Below, piece by piece: positions 63,165 to 64,000 of a stretch of DNA of 64,000 bases. Position 1 is the first letter of the stretch. Every line of letters begins with the position of its first letter. Position numbers and translations under genes: made by a program. The stretch is from Burkholderia anthina. Lineage in GTDB: Bacteria > Pseudomonadota > Gammaproteobacteria > Burkholderiales > Burkholderiaceae. The notes under the pieces were generated by a model that was not told where the DNA came from, searched no databases, and saw only the letters and a program-made list of their open reading frames with translations. The stretch lies in assembly GCF_902498995.1 (NCBI RefSeq), contig NZ_CABVLY010000014.1:124001-188000 (forward strand), written 5' to 3'.

Positions 63165-64000
63165 ATGTCGTTTTCGCTTTCGCCGGCGTTCAGCCGCACG
63201 ACCCTGTCCGCGCGCCGCGCTTTGGCCGCCACGCTCACCGCCGCGCTCGCATTCGCGGGCGCCGGCCTGCCGCAAGCCGCGCATGCGGAAGGCAGCATCC
63301 GCATCGCCGAGCAGTTCGGCGTCGTCTACCTGATGCTGAACGTCGCGCGCGACCAGCAACTGATCGAGAAGGAAGGGCGCAAGGCCGGCGTCGACATCAA
63401 GGTCGACTGGGTGCGGCTGTCGGGCGGCGCGGCCGTGAACGACGCGCTGCTGTCCGGCGCGATCGATGTCGCGGGCGCGGGCGTCGGGCCGCTCCTGACG
63501 GTGTGGGATCGCACGCGCGGCCGGCAGAACGTGAAGGGCGTCGCGTCGCTGGGCAATTTTCCGTACTACCTCGTCAGCAACAACCCGAACGTGAAGACCA
63601 TCGCGGACCTGAGCGCGAAGGACCGGATCGCGGTGCCGGCCGTCGGCGTGTCGGTGCAGTCGCGCGTGCTGCAGTACGCGGCCGCGAAGCAGTGGGGCGA
63701 CAAGGAGTTCGACAAGCTCGATGCGCTGACGCAGGCGATTCCGCATCCGGATGCGACGGCCGCGATTCTCGCGAACAGCAACGTGATTACCGGCCACTTC
63801 GGCAATCCGCCGTTCCAGGAGCAGGAGCTCGCGGGCAATCCGGGCGCGCATATCGTGCTGAATTCGTACGACGTGCTCGGCGGCCCGAGCTCCGCGACGG
63901 TGCTGTACGCCACGCAGAAATTCCGCGACGACAACCCGAAGACGTACCGCGCATTCGTCGCCGCGCTGGCCGATGCGGCTCGCCAGATCGCGGCCGATCC
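63165..64000 (+). CDS. ABC substrate-binding protein, sulfonate/NMT1 type (3' end outside window)
   Basis: Frame open from ATG 63165 to the window end (278 codons seen). Signal peptide of about 41 residues ending AHA, then EGSIRIAEQFGVVYLMLNVARDQQLIEKEG, and the fold marks LSGGAAVNDALLSGAIDVAGAGVGPLL of the SsuA/TauA/NMT1 family. It forms a unit with the TauD-type gene 54 bp upstream; permease and ATPase genes are expected beyond the window. Confidence 0.88.
   Translation, partial: MSFSLSPAFSRTTLSARRALAATLTAALAFAGAGLPQAAHAEGSIRIAEQFGVVYLMLNVARDQQLIEKEGRKAGVDIKVDWVRLSGGAAVNDALLSGAIDVAGAGVGPLLTVWDRTRGRQNVKGVASLGNFPYYLVSNNPNVKTIADLSAKDRIAVPAVGVSVQSRVLQYAAAKQWGDKEFDKLDALTQAIPHPDATAAILANSNVITGHFGNPPFQEQELAGNPGAHIVLNSYDVLGGPSSATVLYATQKFRDDNPKTYRAFVAALADAARQIAAD

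Overview
The window is GC-rich, densely coded DNA that looks like a Burkholderia replicon, most probably the Burkholderia cepacia complex. The reasons are the cat-ben gene order, the Gram-negative porin type, the T6SS vgrG effector module, an rpoN without its usual hpf/ptsN neighbours, and codon use saturated with G or C at third positions. No rRNA, tRNA, CRISPR array or complete insertion sequence was seen. Genus is an inference from gene content.

Left part (1-19.4 kb): the 3' end of an rpoN gene, a small unknown gene, a stranded 3' piece of sdhB, a HAD phosphatase and a SotB-type exporter. Then comes an aromatic catabolic island. Benzyl-alcohol and benzaldehyde dehydrogenases (minus strand, with a GAF/Fis regulator that lacks the AAA+ domain) would make benzoate. 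The plus-strand catBCA-benABCD-ridA-benK set takes benzoate through catechol and muconate to beta-ketoadipate enol-lactone (catD is not here). A CatM/BenM-type LysR regulator and a porin follow. The catB and porin promoters carry the same tandem ATAC-N7-GTRT operator arrangement, which ties the porin to the benzoate regulon.

20-28.7 kb: a T6SS effector island (vgrG, Tle3-type lipase, two tandem Tli3-type immunity lipoproteins, PAAR, two membrane proteins). It is wedged between two genes that have each lost their 5' part (a cytochrome c and an RND outer-membrane channel). The second immunity gene arose by a tandem duplication whose junction can be read in the sequence.

28.7-32.6 kb and 43.4-55.8 kb: two copies of one uncommon module, about 15 kb apart and in the same orientation. 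Shared parts are a 73-aa protein, an HPr-like protein without the phosphoryl-accepting His, a redoxin-like protein (a stub in copy 1), a spermidine-synthase-like SAM-binding protein, a ribbon-helix-helix regulator and a 70-aa DUF2909 membrane protein. They also share DNA signals: paired ATTATAA elements exactly 33 bp apart between divergent genes, and a perfect palindrome TATGATAA-N5-TTATCATA. In copy 2 that palindrome lies in front of a six-gene hydrogenase-4-like membrane complex (hyfBCEFGI) whose large subunit lacks the Ni-binding cysteines. This resembles the energy-converting-hydrogenase-related (Ehr) complexes and is the best candidate here for an undescribed system. Copy 1 has a small membrane protein in that place.

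Between the copies (32.7-42.7 kb) is a peptide/nickel-type ABC importer with three luciferase-like flavin enzymes and an acetyltransferase, plausibly for organosulfur or similar small-molecule use. The right end (56-64 kb) holds an AraC regulator, an SDR, a hipBA toxin-antitoxin pair with repeated upstream motifs, flavohaemoglobin hmp, a MgtC-like remnant fused to an SDR tail, and a TauD-type dioxygenase followed by a sulfonate-type binding protein that runs off the window.
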